Shown: positions 32,555 to 41,492, numbered from the stretch's first letter. The stretch: DNA of 64,000 nt from Lachnospiraceae bacterium (GCA_024690425.1 JAILCT010000043.1:1-64000); one strand, 5' to 3'. Numbers and translations are program-made. Notes: generated by a model from the letters alone, not told the origin.

Positions 32555-33478
32555 TCACAAGAGTTTCCTTATCTCATCAAGTGTAAAATTGTATGCCTTG
32601 TTACAGAAATGACACTTAAGTTCTATATCCTTTCCATCCTTAATGATACTGTCAAGTTCCTTCTTGCCAAGGCTTATAAGAGCCTTCTCAACCCTTGCCT
32701 TGTCACAGTTGCAGTAAAACCTTGTGGGCAGTGTATCATTGATCTCAAGATCAAATCCATCAAGGATATACTCAAGCAAGCCTGTCGAAGTTCTTCCCTC
32801 ATCTAGCATGGCAGTCACGGAAGGGATCTCTTTAAGCCTTTCCTCAAGCCTTGTTATTAGAGAGTCATCCGCAAAAGGCATAAGCTGGATGATAAAGCCT
32901 CCGGCCTGTCTAACAGTGTTGTTTTTCTCCATAAGGACTCCTAAGCCTACAGCTGAAGGGACCTGCTCGGAGGTTGCAAAATAATAGGTCAGGTCTTCTG
33001 CTATCTCACCTGTCTGCAGAGCAACCTGCGACGAATAGGGCTCTTTAAGACCCATATCCTTTATGACGCTCAGGACTCCGATACCTATTGCGCCTCCGAC
33101 ATCAAGCTTTCTTTCGGGTCCGTTCGCAAGCGGATACACCTTCGCAGGAAGGATAACGTCAGGTACCAATGCATATCCCTTAACATCGACCATTCCGGTT
33201 TCTTCATTCGGCGAACCTGCCGTTACCGTTATCCCCTTCATTGGCCCGGAACCCCTTATCTGAAGTGTAAGAAGGTCGTCCGCGCCCTTCATCATTGCCC
33301 CCATCATGGCTCCTGCACTGAGCATACGCCCCAGAGCGGCTGTCACAACAGGGCTTGTATTATGAGCCGCCCTTGCACTCTCAACCATATGCCTTGTTGA
33401 GGCTGCGAAAGCCCTTATCTGCCCACCTGCAGCAGTGGCCCGTATTATTTTGTCATTACTGTCGTTTGCTGTATTCAT
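32555..33478 (-). CDS. hslO: Redox-regulated chaperone Hsp33
   Basis: Hsp33 is a holdase that is switched on by oxidation of its zinc-bound cysteines. The 307-residue protein begins 'IIRATAAGGQIRAFAASTRH' and has 'GRMLSAGAMMGAMMKGADDL'. It ends with the zinc-switch Cys pairs 'FYCNCDKARVEKAL' and 'LKCHFCNKAYNF'. The length is as usual. It sits among molybdenum genes: the MOSC-MogA gene ends 61 bases upstream and modC begins one base after its stop. An oxygen-stress chaperone in this place fits protection of oxygen-sensitive enzymes, but that is inference. The ribosome site is AGGAAAGGATCATAG. Confidence 0.97.
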   Translation of the reverse strand: MNTANDSNDKIIRATAAGGQIRAFAASTRHMVESARAAHNTSPVVTAALGRMLSAGAMMGAMMKGADDLLTLQIRGSGPMKGITVTAGSPNEETGMVDVKGYALVPDVILPAKVYPLANGPERKLDVGGAIGIGVLSVIKDMGLKEPYSSQVALQTGEIAEDLTYYFATSEQVPSAVGLGVLMEKNNTVRQAGGFIIQLMPFADDSLITRLEERLKEIPSVTAMLDEGRTSTGLLEYILDGFDLEINDTLPTRFYCNCDKARVEKALISLGKKELDSIIKDGKDIELKCHFCNKAYNFTLDEIRKLL

Positions 33479-33504
33479 CTATGATCCTTTCCTGCATATA
33501 TAGT

Positions 33505-33540
33505 AAAGACACCTCTTGCAAAATTTCTAATGGCGTCTTT
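33505..33540 (-). terminator. Hairpin after the MOSC-MogA gene
   Basis: A 9-bp stem with one G-U pair (33532-33540 with 33505-33513) and an 18-base loop begins at the stop codon. The T-run behind it is short (TTT ACTATATATG). It could weaken read-through into hslO or separate transcripts. Confidence 0.4.
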
Positions 33541-34487
33541 CACTCGACTTTTTCGCCCCTCAGTATCTTTATGCCATGTTCGAGTTCACCAAGGATAAAT
33601 CCAAGGCATTCCTCAACCGCCTTCGGGCTTCCGGGAAGATTTACTATGAGCGAATGTCCTCTTATTACCGAGGCTCCTCTTGACAGCATCGCCCTGTCAG
33701 TGATCTGTGCACTCTTCATCCTTATATATTCTGCGATACCCGGTGCATTTTTCCGGGCTACTTCAAGGGTTGCCTCAGGTGTAATGTCATGCGGTGAAAA
33801 TCCCGTTCCACCGCATGTTAAGATAAGGTCTGCTTCCCTCCCGTCACTCAGCCTTATAAGCTCTGTCTTAAGTCTTTCCTTTTCATCCGGGATAAGAAGG
33901 GATTCAATGACTTCATATCCTTTGTCTTTAAGGATATCGCAAGCTCTTGGCCCACTAAGATCCTCATATTCACCCCCTGATGCCCTGTCACTTAACACAA
34001 TGACCGCAGCCTGGAACGGTCTGTTTATGTCAGGATATTCAATGCTTACCCTGTCGCCCTTCTTTATCTCTCCACCCTTTATCACCTCTGTGAAGACTCC
34101 TTGGTGAGGCATGATGCACTCACCCATTCTCTGGTAGATCTGACAATGTGTATGGCATTCCTTCCCTCTCTGGGTAAGACGTAAAACGGCCTTATCGTCC
34201 CCGCTTCCTATGGTAAAGGTGCTCCCGACCGGCAGTTTTACGCAGTCAACTCCCTCTATCAGGATATTCTCTCCAAAATCACCATTTCTGACTCCTGCAC
34301 CCTTTTCATTGAATTCATCAACCCTGTCAGCAGATAAGATACTGACCTGGCGATGCCATTTACCGGCATGAGCGTCACCCTCGATCCCGTATCCTTCCTT
34401 AAGGATCGCTGCTTCAACCTCATGCTTGACAGTTCCGCGTTTTTCACTTATGCATATCGCCCGTATTCTTGCATCTGTTTCTTCCAT
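33540..34487 (-). CDS. MOSC domain-MogA/MoaB fusion protein
   Basis: The protein has 315 residues from ATG 34487 (ribosome site GGAGGGAAT; a GTG six codons earlier is in frame). Residues 1-150 are a MOSC domain, a presumed sulfur/molybdenum carrier domain, with 'KEGYGIEGDAHAGKWHRQVS' and a three-Cys segment 'ECHTHCQIYQRMGEC'. Residues 160-315 are MogA/MoaB, the molybdopterin adenylyltransferase ('AAVIVLSDRASGGEYEDLSG', 'LILTCGGTGFSPHDITPEAT', 'SLIVNLPGSPKAVEECLGFI'). The fusion joins adenylylation of molybdopterin to a sulfur-handling domain. moaA is encoded 43 bases upstream. Confidence 0.93.
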   Translation of the reverse strand: MEETDARIRAICISEKRGTVKHEVEAAILKEGYGIEGDAHAGKWHRQVSILSADRVDEFNEKGAGVRNGDFGENILIEGVDCVKLPVGSTFTIGSGDDKAVLRLTQRGKECHTHCQIYQRMGECIMPHQGVFTEVIKGGEIKKGDRVSIEYPDINRPFQAAVIVLSDRASGGEYEDLSGPRACDILKDKGYEVIESLLIPDEKERLKTELIRLSDGREADLILTCGGTGFSPHDITPEATLEVARKNAPGIAEYIRMKSAQITDRAMLSRGASVIRGHSLIVNLPGSPKAVEECLGFILGELEHGIKILRGEKVE

Positions 34488-34530
34488 ATTCCCTCCGTTT
34501 GTCACATCTGCATTTATAGATGTGTCACAT

Positions 34531-35550
34531 CTATCCTCCTATTGCAGACATTGTATGCTTCTCGGTTATACTCTCTGTTGACCTGAACGCATGAGCTTTT
34601 GGTTTACATAATACTGCTTCTTCTATTCCTGACCTTACCGCTTTTATCTTTTCATCATCTGTCATATCACTTCTTACCAGGCTCTTAAGGTCCACCCCTG
34701 TATCAAAGCACAGGCAGCTCTTGAGAAATCCCCGTGAAGTGAGTCTTATACGGTTACAGGAATCACAGAAGGGACCGTGGATAGCACTTATAAAACCTAC
34801 GCTTCCCTTATATCCCGGGATCCTGTAATATACCGACGGACCGTTACCATGCCTGCTTTCATCCCTTACCATACCCGGATATCTGTCTTCTACAGCCGGT
34901 ATAAAAAGATCATGAGGCACCGACTTGAATCCCTTACCGGATCCTATCGGCATCATCTCGATAAAACGGACATCTATATCCTTGTCCCTGCATAATTCTA
35001 TCAGCCCGTAGGCATTCTCAAACTTTTCATTTGAAGTCATGCCTTCTTGACCTGAAAATGACAACCAGTCGATCGATACTGCATTTATCTTAACCCGGAC
35101 CCCAAGATTATATGCCTTATACAGCCCTCTTAAGACCCTGTTGAGTTCATCCACACCGGTAATGCTTTTATACCTTTCGGGATCGAGAGTATCGATGCTT
35201 ATGTTTATCCCATCTATCCCGGCTTCCAGCAGTCCGGTAAGGTGGTCCTCCAGCAGGACCCCATTTGTCGTTATCGTTACTTCTTCTACCCCGAAAAGAA
35301 CCTTTAACATCTTAACAAGCTTACAGCAGTCCCTTCTTATAAGCGGTTCCCCTCCGGTTATCTTGATCTTTCTTATCCCGCATGAAGCTGCAATCCCGGC
35401 TATGTATTCTATCTCCTCATAGGTCAGTATCTCGCTCATGGGAAGAGTTTCTATATCACCCGGCATGCAGTATCTGCATCTCATATTACATCTGTCAGTG
35501 ATCGATACCCGCAGATAATCGATCTCTCTTCCATACTTATCGCGCATCAT
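34531..35550 (-). CDS. moaA: GTP 3',8-cyclase MoaA
   Basis: MoaA is a radical SAM enzyme that starts molybdopterin synthesis from GTP. Visible are the SAM cluster motif 'SITDRCNMRCRYCMP', 'ITGGEPLIRRDCCKLV', and the C-terminal second cluster 'PFCDSCNRIRLTSRGFLKSC' plus a further Cys. About 340 residues from ATG 35550 or 35547 (tandem ATGs after GGGGTAT); a start 21 codons earlier is in frame but would run through the hairpin region. The usual C-terminal GG motif is present ('SAIGG'). It follows the formate dehydrogenase gene on the same strand. Confidence 0.95.
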   Translation of the reverse strand: MMRDKYGREIDYLRVSITDRCNMRCRYCMPGDIETLPMSEILTYEEIEYIAGIAASCGIRKIKITGGEPLIRRDCCKLVKMLKVLFGVEEVTITTNGVLLEDHLTGLLEAGIDGINISIDTLDPERYKSITGVDELNRVLRGLYKAYNLGVRVKINAVSIDWLSFSGQEGMTSNEKFENAYGLIELCRDKDIDVRFIEMMPIGSGKGFKSVPHDLFIPAVEDRYPGMVRDESRHGNGPSVYYRIPGYKGSVGFISAIHGPFCDSCNRIRLTSRGFLKSCLCFDTGVDLKSLVRSDMTDDEKIKAVRSGIEEAVLCKPKAHAFRSTESITEKHTMSAIGG

Positions 35551-35585
35551 ATACCCCGTACAGATGACTATTCTCATCACATGAC

Positions 35586-35614
35586 TGTGCGCAGAACGTT
35601 TCCGCCTGCGCACA
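35586..35614 (-). other. GAAA-capped hairpin between fdhA and moaA
   Basis: A perfect 9-bp stem TGTGCGCAG/CTGCGCACA (35606-35614 with 35586-35594) continues inward to a GAAA tetraloop on the minus strand. No T-run follows, so it is unlikely to be a simple terminator. It may stabilise or process the mRNA between fdhA and moaA. Confidence 0.5.
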
Positions 35615-35647
35615 CTTAAAACAGCTTAACATTATCCTTCTGCCCGC

Positions 35648-38350
35648 TTAATCAGCCTTCCCTATATTCACTGCACATACCTTGTATTCAGGTATCCTTG
35701 CATAGTCATCCAGGGCCGCATTGGTAAGTACATTAACAGGTGAATCGGGAAAGTGGAAGGGCATCCAGGTCTCGCCCTCCGATACCTTACGTCCTACCCT
35801 TGCAGTTGCTGTGATCTCTCCCCTCCTGCTTGATACCCTGATCCTCTCACCGTTCTGTATACCAAGCCTCTTAGCATCCCTGTAATTAACCTCGATGAAG
35901 CCTTCACCTGCAATATCCATAAGTCCCTGAGACCTGGCCGTCATTGCAGCCGCGTTGTAATGGTAAAGAATTCGTCCGGTCATGAGAATAAACGGATAGT
36001 CATCATCGGGAAGCTCCTGCGATGGTTTATACGCCGCCTGATACAATAAAGCACGGCCTCTTACGGGATGACCCACATGCATTATCGGAGTACCCGGATG
36101 ATCCTTACTCTTACATGGCCACTGGAGTGATTCTCCGTTATCAAGACGCTCATAGGATATTCCCGCAAAACTCGGTGTCAACGAAGCTATCTCATCCATT
36201 ATCTGAGCGCTTGTAAGATGCGGCTGTTTATAGCCCATGGCATTCATAAGGTCAGTGATTATGTCCGTATCGAGCCTCATATTGCCCTTAAGTGTTACCG
36301 CCTTGCGTATTCTCTGTACACGTCTCTCGGTATTGGTAAATGTACCTTCCTTTTCGGCATAGCTTACACCGGGCAGGATAACATCTGCATAACTTGCAGT
36401 ACGTGTCATGAAGAGCTCCTGTATAACAAAGAATTCAAGGCTTTCAAGTGCCTTAATGATATGATGGGTATCAGGATCAGATACCACAGGATCCTCGCCG
36501 AATATATAAAGGCCCTTGATCCTGCCCTCTATCGCAGCCGGAAATACATCCGTTGCCTTGAGTCCGGGATTGGGATTTAGTTCTGTCCCCCATGCCTTCT
36601 CAAATTTGGCACGAACTTCCGGGTTGCTGACCTTCTGATATCCGGGATAGTCGGTCGGGAGTGCTCCCATATCACATGCTCCCTGAACATTGTTCTGGCC
36701 GCGCAGCGGATTGACGCCGCAGCCGCTCCTTCCTATCTTGCCGCACAGGGCAGCCATATCAGACATACACATAACACCTTCGGTTCCGGTCGAATGCTCG
36801 GTAACTCCCAGACAGTAGATTATCGGAGCCTTGTCGGCCCCGGCATACATTCGGGCTGCTTCCCTTAACCTGTCGGGATCGATATGGCATATCTCGCCCA
36901 CTTTTTCCGGTGTATACTCCTCAACCAGCTTCTTAAGTTCCTCGAATCCCTCTGTATTCTCGTTTATATAATCATGATCCACGAGGTCTTCCTCGATCAT
37001 TACATGCATCATACCGTTCGCAAAGGCAACATTGGTACCCGGTCTTAGCTTAAGATGTATGTCTGCCTTCTTCGCAAGTCCGATCTCGCGCGGATCGACA
37101 ACGATAAGCCTTGTTCCTTTTTTGACTGCTTCACGTATCTGCATTCCCACAACAGGATGAGCTTCTTCCGGGTTGGAACCTATAAGAAGGATGCAGTCCA
37201 CATCATGGGTTATATCATGTATCGGATTGGTCATGGCTCCGGAACCAAGCGTCGTTGCGAGTCCCGCTACAGTGGCGGAGTGACATACCCTTGCGCAATT
37301 GTCGGTATTATTGCTGCCAAAGCAGGTACGTACCATTTTCTGGACCATGTACACATCCTCGTTTGAGGATCTTGAGCAGGCAAAGCCGGCAAGTGACTCT
37401 GCCCCGTACTTATCCTTTATCTCCATAAGGCGCTTAGCTGTATAGGAGATCGCCTCCTCCCAGCTTGCCTCCCTGAATTCCCCGGTTGCCTTATCCTTTA
37501 TAAGCGGTGTCTTTATACGGTCAGGTGAATTAACAAAGTCAAAACTTCCCGACCTTCCCTTTACACACAGGCGCTTGTGGTTGGACGGACCCGGAGCAGG
37601 TTCAACATTTACTATATGATCATCCTTGACTACAAGGTAAAACTGACATCCTGTAGCGCAGTGCGGACAGGTGGTAAGGACCTTCTTCACCTCCCATTCA
37701 CGGTATTTGTTCTCTCTTTTTAACGTCAGTGCTCCCGTAGGACATACGCTTGCACAGTTACCGCAGGATTCACAGCCTGTCGCCTTGTAATCCGGTCCGA
37801 AAGGAGCATTCACTATGTGGAAGGTGCCGGACCTGGCATTCTTAAGCGTTCCGTTACAGGCTATATTATTGCAGACGCTTATACAGCGCATGCAGTGGAT
37901 GCACTTACTGGGGTCATAGCTTATATACGGATTGGTATCAAGCTTGGGAAGCTTGTCCTCTATATGCCTTCTTGTTCCTACATGTTCTGCATGCTCCACT
38001 TCATATCTTACACATAATTCCTGCAGTTCACAGGTTCCGTTTGCAGGGCATGACATGCAGTCCTGATTATGGTTGGTAAGAATAAGCTTAAGCATATCCT
38101 TTCTGTATTCTGTAAGTGTATCCGATTCCGTGGTGATCACCATCCCGTCCTTTACCCTGGTCCTGCATGCGGGAAGAAGGCTGTTGTAACCTTCCGCCTC
38201 GACAACGCACAGGCGGCATGAACCTATATCGGAAACGCCTTCCAAAAAACACAGAGTTGGTATATCGATCCCGTTAGCCCTGGCAATTTCAAGTATGGTT
38301 GCACCTTCTTTTGCTTCGTAGTCAATACCGTTTATCCTGATATTCATCAT
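35648..38350 (-). CDS. fdhA: Formate dehydrogenase catalytic subunit (Cys type, NuoG-like N-terminus)
   Basis: This is a 900-residue molybdopterin enzyme. The N-terminus is NuoG-like: 2Fe-2S Cys at 34-62 ('PTLCF', 'GSCRLC'), a His-Cys3 4Fe-4S site 'CMSCPANGTC' near 98, and two ferredoxin clusters ('CIHCMRCISVC', 'CESCGNCASVCP') at 150-203. Then comes the bis-MGD domain with its 4Fe-4S site 'CPHCATGC' and 'LCVKGRSG'. The metal ligand is Cys356 in 'DNCARVCHSAT', coded TGT, so the enzyme is not a selenoprotein; His357 follows as in FdhF. The C-terminal dinucleotide-binding domain is complete. Tandem ATGs at 38350/38347 overlap the stop of its partner gene (ATGA). It oxidises formate or reduces CO2 in the cytoplasm. 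Confidence 0.94.
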   Translation of the reverse strand: MMNIRINGIDYEAKEGATILEIARANGIDIPTLCFLEGVSDIGSCRLCVVEAEGYNSLLPACRTRVKDGMVITTESDTLTEYRKDMLKLILTNHNQDCMSCPANGTCELQELCVRYEVEHAEHVGTRRHIEDKLPKLDTNPYISYDPSKCIHCMRCISVCNNIACNGTLKNARSGTFHIVNAPFGPDYKATGCESCGNCASVCPTGALTLKRENKYREWEVKKVLTTCPHCATGCQFYLVVKDDHIVNVEPAPGPSNHKRLCVKGRSGSFDFVNSPDRIKTPLIKDKATGEFREASWEEAISYTAKRLMEIKDKYGAESLAGFACSRSSNEDVYMVQKMVRTCFGSNNTDNCARVCHSATVAGLATTLGSGAMTNPIHDITHDVDCILLIGSNPEEAHPVVGMQIREAVKKGTRLIVVDPREIGLAKKADIHLKLRPGTNVAFANGMMHVMIEEDLVDHDYINENTEGFEELKKLVEEYTPEKVGEICHIDPDRLREAARMYAGADKAPIIYCLGVTEHSTGTEGVMCMSDMAALCGKIGRSGCGVNPLRGQNNVQGACDMGALPTDYPGYQKVSNPEVRAKFEKAWGTELNPNPGLKATDVFPAAIEGRIKGLYIFGEDPVVSDPDTHHIIKALESLEFFVIQELFMTRTASYADVILPGVSYAEKEGTFTNTERRVQRIRKAVTLKGNMRLDTDIITDLMNAMGYKQPHLTSAQIMDEIASLTPSFAGISYERLDNGESLQWPCKSKDHPGTPIMHVGHPVRGRALLYQAAYKPSQELPDDDYPFILMTGRILYHYNAAAMTARSQGLMDIAGEGFIEVNYRDAKRLGIQNGERIRVSSRRGEITATARVGRKVSEGETWMPFHFPDSPVNVLTNAALDDYARIPEYKVCAVNIGKAD

Positions 38351-40179
38351 TCGCCCCTGCCTCCTTCCAGGCTTCCGCAGCCGTAATGATCGCATCTTAA
38401 GCACCTGCCTGATTCTCTCATCGCTTCTTCGGCCGTCATTGACAGTTCAACGTGGTCGAAGTTGCAGCGGCGCTCGAAGGGATCCTTCTCCTCGATCTCA
38501 GTCCTTCCGGTCGGAACGCATGGGTTGGGATAAGCCGGCGGTATTGCAACATCATTTTCCACCTTATGGTTATATCCCAGGTATTCATCTATATTATAGG
38601 CAGCAACCTGACCGGCCGCTATCGCATTGATCGCGGTTGATGGGCCCGTAACACAGTCGCCACCCGAAAAAACTCCATCCATTTCCCTGACCATGCAGGT
38701 TTCATCAGCAAGTACCCTTCCGCGCTCTACGGGTACCCCGTCACCTTCGAACGGAGCAACATCACTCCTTTGTCCCACGCCAAGTATAAGAAGATCGCAC
38801 TTGAACCTGTACGGATAGTTACTGGAATGCTCGGTCGTCATCATCCCGTACTGGTCATATTCCGCTATGATCTCAGGCTGAAGCCATACCGATCTTACCT
38901 CGTTCGTCTCCTTATCCGCTTCGATGTTAAGAAAGCTTAAAAGGGTTCTGAACCTTATGCCCTCCTGCATGGCTGCTTCTATCTCACTGTCAAGTGCCGT
39001 ATAGTCATCCCTCTTTCTTGTAAATACATGTATCGTCTCGGCATTCAAACGAACCGCGGTACGGGCTGCATCCATTGCCACATTCCCACCGCCGATAAGT
39101 ACAACCTTCTTTCCGGTAAGATCAGGTGCATTCCCTCTTGCTACCTCCTGGAGAAAGTCAGCCGCGGGGATAACATTTTTGGCATCAGCATTCTCCATGG
39201 GCATCCTGTTGCCAAGCTGTGCACCTATACCGATATATACGGCATCATACCTGTCCTTAAGATCTTTAAAGCTGACATCCTTACCTACCCTGGTATTAAG
39301 GTTAACCTTTATATCACCTGCCTTAAGGATAGCCCGCAGGTCTTCATCAAGCCTTGCCTTCGGAAGCCGGTATTCGGGTATGCCGTATCTTAGCATACCG
39401 CCAAGCTTATCGTGTTCCTCGTATATGACCGCTTCATGGCCCATAAGTGCGAGAAAGTAAGCTGCGGTGAGCCCGGAGGGTCCTCCTCCGATAATAGCTA
39501 TCTTCTTGCCTGTTTTAACGTTGGCCCTTGGCGTATCAACAGTATCGGCTGCCGCCTGATCAACGGCATACTTCTTAAGTCCCCTTATATTCAGCGGAGC
39601 ATCCACTAACGTTCTCCTGCATTTTTTCTCGCAGGGGTGTTCGCATACCATCGCACATGCTGTGGGAAGGGGATTCTTATTTCTTATGGTCTTAACCGCA
39701 CCGGCATAGTCGCCTTCTTTTATAAGTGCAATATAACCCGGAACATCCACATGGGCCGGGCACAGGGTCACACAGGGTATGGTCTGTATCTCATTCTCAG
39801 CGCATCTACCCTGCTTTATATGGCTCTCATATTCGTCTCTGAACTCTGTGAGCGAATCAAGTATCAGATTTGCACCGACGGTTCCGACCGCACAGTCGGC
39901 GGTGGATGCGATCATGCGGCATTTCTTCTCCATCTCATCCAGTGTTTCCAAGGTCGCATCGCCGTTCAATATTGATTTCAGGTAGTAGTCGACCTCACCC
40001 AGTCCGTCACGGCAGGGTACGCATTTACCGCATGACTGGTTCATAGATATCTGAAGAAGTGAACGGTACAGTGCCAGGGGACACATCCCCGGCGGATATG
40101 ATGTCATTCTGGATCGGAATTTACGAAGAACAACATCGATCCTCTCGTTCATGTTTCCTCTTTTTGCGAGTTTCTTCAT
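38347..40179 (-). CDS. Formate-dehydrogenase-linked flavoprotein: NuoF-type cluster fused to GltD-like module
   Basis: This 610-residue protein starts with the C-terminal iron-sulfur part of NuoF ('SCGKCVPCRDG', Cys50/53/56 and Cys96) but lacks NuoF's FMN/NADH domain. From about residue 135 it is a GltD-type flavoprotein: Cys clusters ('CVTLCP', 'CAMVCEHPCEKKC'), FAD loop 'IIGGGPSGLTAAYFLA' near 230, NAD(P) loop 'VVLIGGGNVAMDAARTAVRL' and 'GVFSGGDCVTGPSTAINAI', then a further Cys pair 'GRCLRCDHYGC' at the end. It is encoded directly before fdhA with a four-base overlap, so it should pass electrons between the enzyme and NAD(P)H. Which nucleotide it prefers cannot be read. The start at 40179 has AAGGAGAGCGCCAT. 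Confidence 0.9.
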   Translation of the reverse strand: MKKLAKRGNMNERIDVVLRKFRSRMTSYPPGMCPLALYRSLLQISMNQSCGKCVPCRDGLGEVDYYLKSILNGDATLETLDEMEKKCRMIASTADCAVGTVGANLILDSLTEFRDEYESHIKQGRCAENEIQTIPCVTLCPAHVDVPGYIALIKEGDYAGAVKTIRNKNPLPTACAMVCEHPCEKKCRRTLVDAPLNIRGLKKYAVDQAAADTVDTPRANVKTGKKIAIIGGGPSGLTAAYFLALMGHEAVIYEEHDKLGGMLRYGIPEYRLPKARLDEDLRAILKAGDIKVNLNTRVGKDVSFKDLKDRYDAVYIGIGAQLGNRMPMENADAKNVIPAADFLQEVARGNAPDLTGKKVVLIGGGNVAMDAARTAVRLNAETIHVFTRKRDDYTALDSEIEAAMQEGIRFRTLLSFLNIEADKETNEVRSVWLQPEIIAEYDQYGMMTTEHSSNYPYRFKCDLLILGVGQRSDVAPFEGDGVPVERGRVLADETCMVREMDGVFSGGDCVTGPSTAINAIAAGQVAAYNIDEYLGYNHKVENDVAIPPAYPNPCVPTGRTEIEEKDPFERRCNFDHVELSMTAEEAMRESGRCLRCDHYGCGSLEGGRGE

Positions 40180-40217
40180 ATGGCGCTCTCCTTTCCGGTG
40201 ATCATACCGGTAGAATC

Positions 40218-40236
40218 TATCATATAAAATATGATA
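40218..40236. promoter_or_regulatory. Palindrome upstream of the formate dehydrogenase operon
   Basis: TATCATAT and ATATGATA face each other across AAA, 38 bases before the start codon and overlapping a possible -10 box (TATGAT). A second, shorter palindrome (CCGGT/ACCGG, 40195-40210) lies next to it. They could be operator sites; no known regulator motif is recognised. Confidence 0.35.
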
Positions 40237-40263
40237 TCACAAATCTGTCTGTTAGTTTACACT

Positions 40264-40292
40264 AAAAAGGGGACAGCCTCTGCTGTCCCCTT
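40264..40292 (-). terminator. Rho-independent terminator after serA
   Basis: A perfect 11-bp GC-rich stem AAGGGGACAGC/GCTGTCCCCTT with a 4-base loop is followed by a T-run on the minus strand. It ends the serC-serA unit ahead of the formate dehydrogenase operon. Confidence 0.93.
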
Positions 40293-40328
40293 AATTGATA
40301 GCACTATTTCTGTATGTTTACAATCTGT

Positions 40329-41492
40329 CTACTTTACGACACGAACCCTGATAACCCCGTCAACCGCTTCAAGCTTCTTGACAATGTCGGCGGAAGCAGG
40401 TACATCCAGATCCATCATTGTGTAAGCATACTCGCCTTTACTCTTATTGGTCATATCGGAAATATTAAGCCCTGATTCACCGAATATACCTGTAAACCTT
40501 GAGATCATATTGGCAACATTCTTATGCATGATAGCTATACGGCCCGCATTCTGGCATACACCCATGTCGCAGCCCGGGAAGTTAACGGAATTAACTATAT
40601 TACCGTTTTCAAGATAATTCATGAGCTCCTTAACTGCCATCTTGGCACAGTTGTCTTCCGACTCCTCTGTTGAAGCACCAAGGTGAGGAATAACTATACA
40701 TCCTTCCTGGCCTGCCGTTGTGGGATTGGGGAAATCAGATACATACTTGCGTACCTTGCCTGCCTTGATCGCATCAAGCACAGCCTTCTCCTCAACAAGA
40801 AGATCTCTTGCAAAGTTAAGGATTATAACCCCGTCCTTCATCTTGTCTATAGCTTCTTTGTTGATGGTATTCTTTGTGGAATCCATAAGAGGAACATGGA
40901 TCGTGACAATGTCGCACTGCTCATATATCTCGTTAATATCAAGAACGTGCTTTATATCGCGTGATAAGTTCCATGCAGCATCAACGGATATATAGGGATC
41001 GTATCCGTACACTTCCATCCCAAGGTGCTTTGCAACATTGGCAACCCTTACACCTATCGCTCCCAGTCCGATTATACCCAGCTTCTTGTCCTGTATCTCG
41101 GATCCTGCGAATTTCTTCTTCTCCTTCTCGGCCATCTTGGCTATATCGGCTTCACTCTTGGCGCTCTCAACCCAGTTGATACCGCCTACAACATCACGTG
41201 ATGCAAGCAGCATACCTGCGATGACAAGCTCCTTAACACCGTTGGCATTGGCACCGGGAGTGTTAAATACTACTATTCCCTTACTTGCACAGTCATCAAG
41301 AGGAATGTTGTTAACGCCAGCTCCTGCCCTTGCAACTGCAAGCAGGCCATCGGGAAGATCCATGTCATGCATTGATGCACTTCTTACAAGGACTCCCTGT
41401 GCTTCCTTTATATCATCTGTCTTTTCAAAATCGGCCGTGAACTTCTCAAGCCCCACCTGGGCTATCGGATTTAAGCATGTATACTTGAACAT
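40329..41492 (-). CDS. serA: D-3-phosphoglycerate dehydrogenase
   Basis: SerA oxidises 3-phosphoglycerate to 3-phosphohydroxypyruvate, the first step to serine. The 387-residue form has the NAD fold ('LGIIGLGAIGVRVANVAKHL'), catalytic Arg/Glu/His region ('NFARDLLVEEKAVLDAIKAG', 'VIPHLGASTEESEDNCAKMA') and a C-terminal ACT-type regulatory domain from about residue 315 ('IAIMHKNVANMISRFTGIFG'), so serine feedback is likely. Its ATG overlaps the serC stop by one base (TAATG). The strong terminator follows. Confidence 0.97.
   Translation of the reverse strand: MFKYTCLNPIAQVGLEKFTADFEKTDDIKEAQGVLVRSASMHDMDLPDGLLAVARAGAGVNNIPLDDCASKGIVVFNTPGANANGVKELVIAGMLLASRDVVGGINWVESAKSEADIAKMAEKEKKKFAGSEIQDKKLGIIGLGAIGVRVANVAKHLGMEVYGYDPYISVDAAWNLSRDIKHVLDINEIYEQCDIVTIHVPLMDSTKNTINKEAIDKMKDGVIILNFARDLLVEEKAVLDAIKAGKVRKYVSDFPNPTTAGQEGCIVIPHLGASTEESEDNCAKMAVKELMNYLENGNIVNSVNFPGCDMGVCQNAGRIAIMHKNVANMISRFTGIFGESGLNISDMTNKSKGEYAYTMMDLDVPASADIVKKLEAVDGVIRVRVVK

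Noticed and set aside
37265..37330. Possible selenocysteine in the formate dehydrogenase
   Set aside because: The metal-ligand codon in 'DNCARVCHSAT' reads TGT (Cys), not TGA, and the frame is open across the whole gene.
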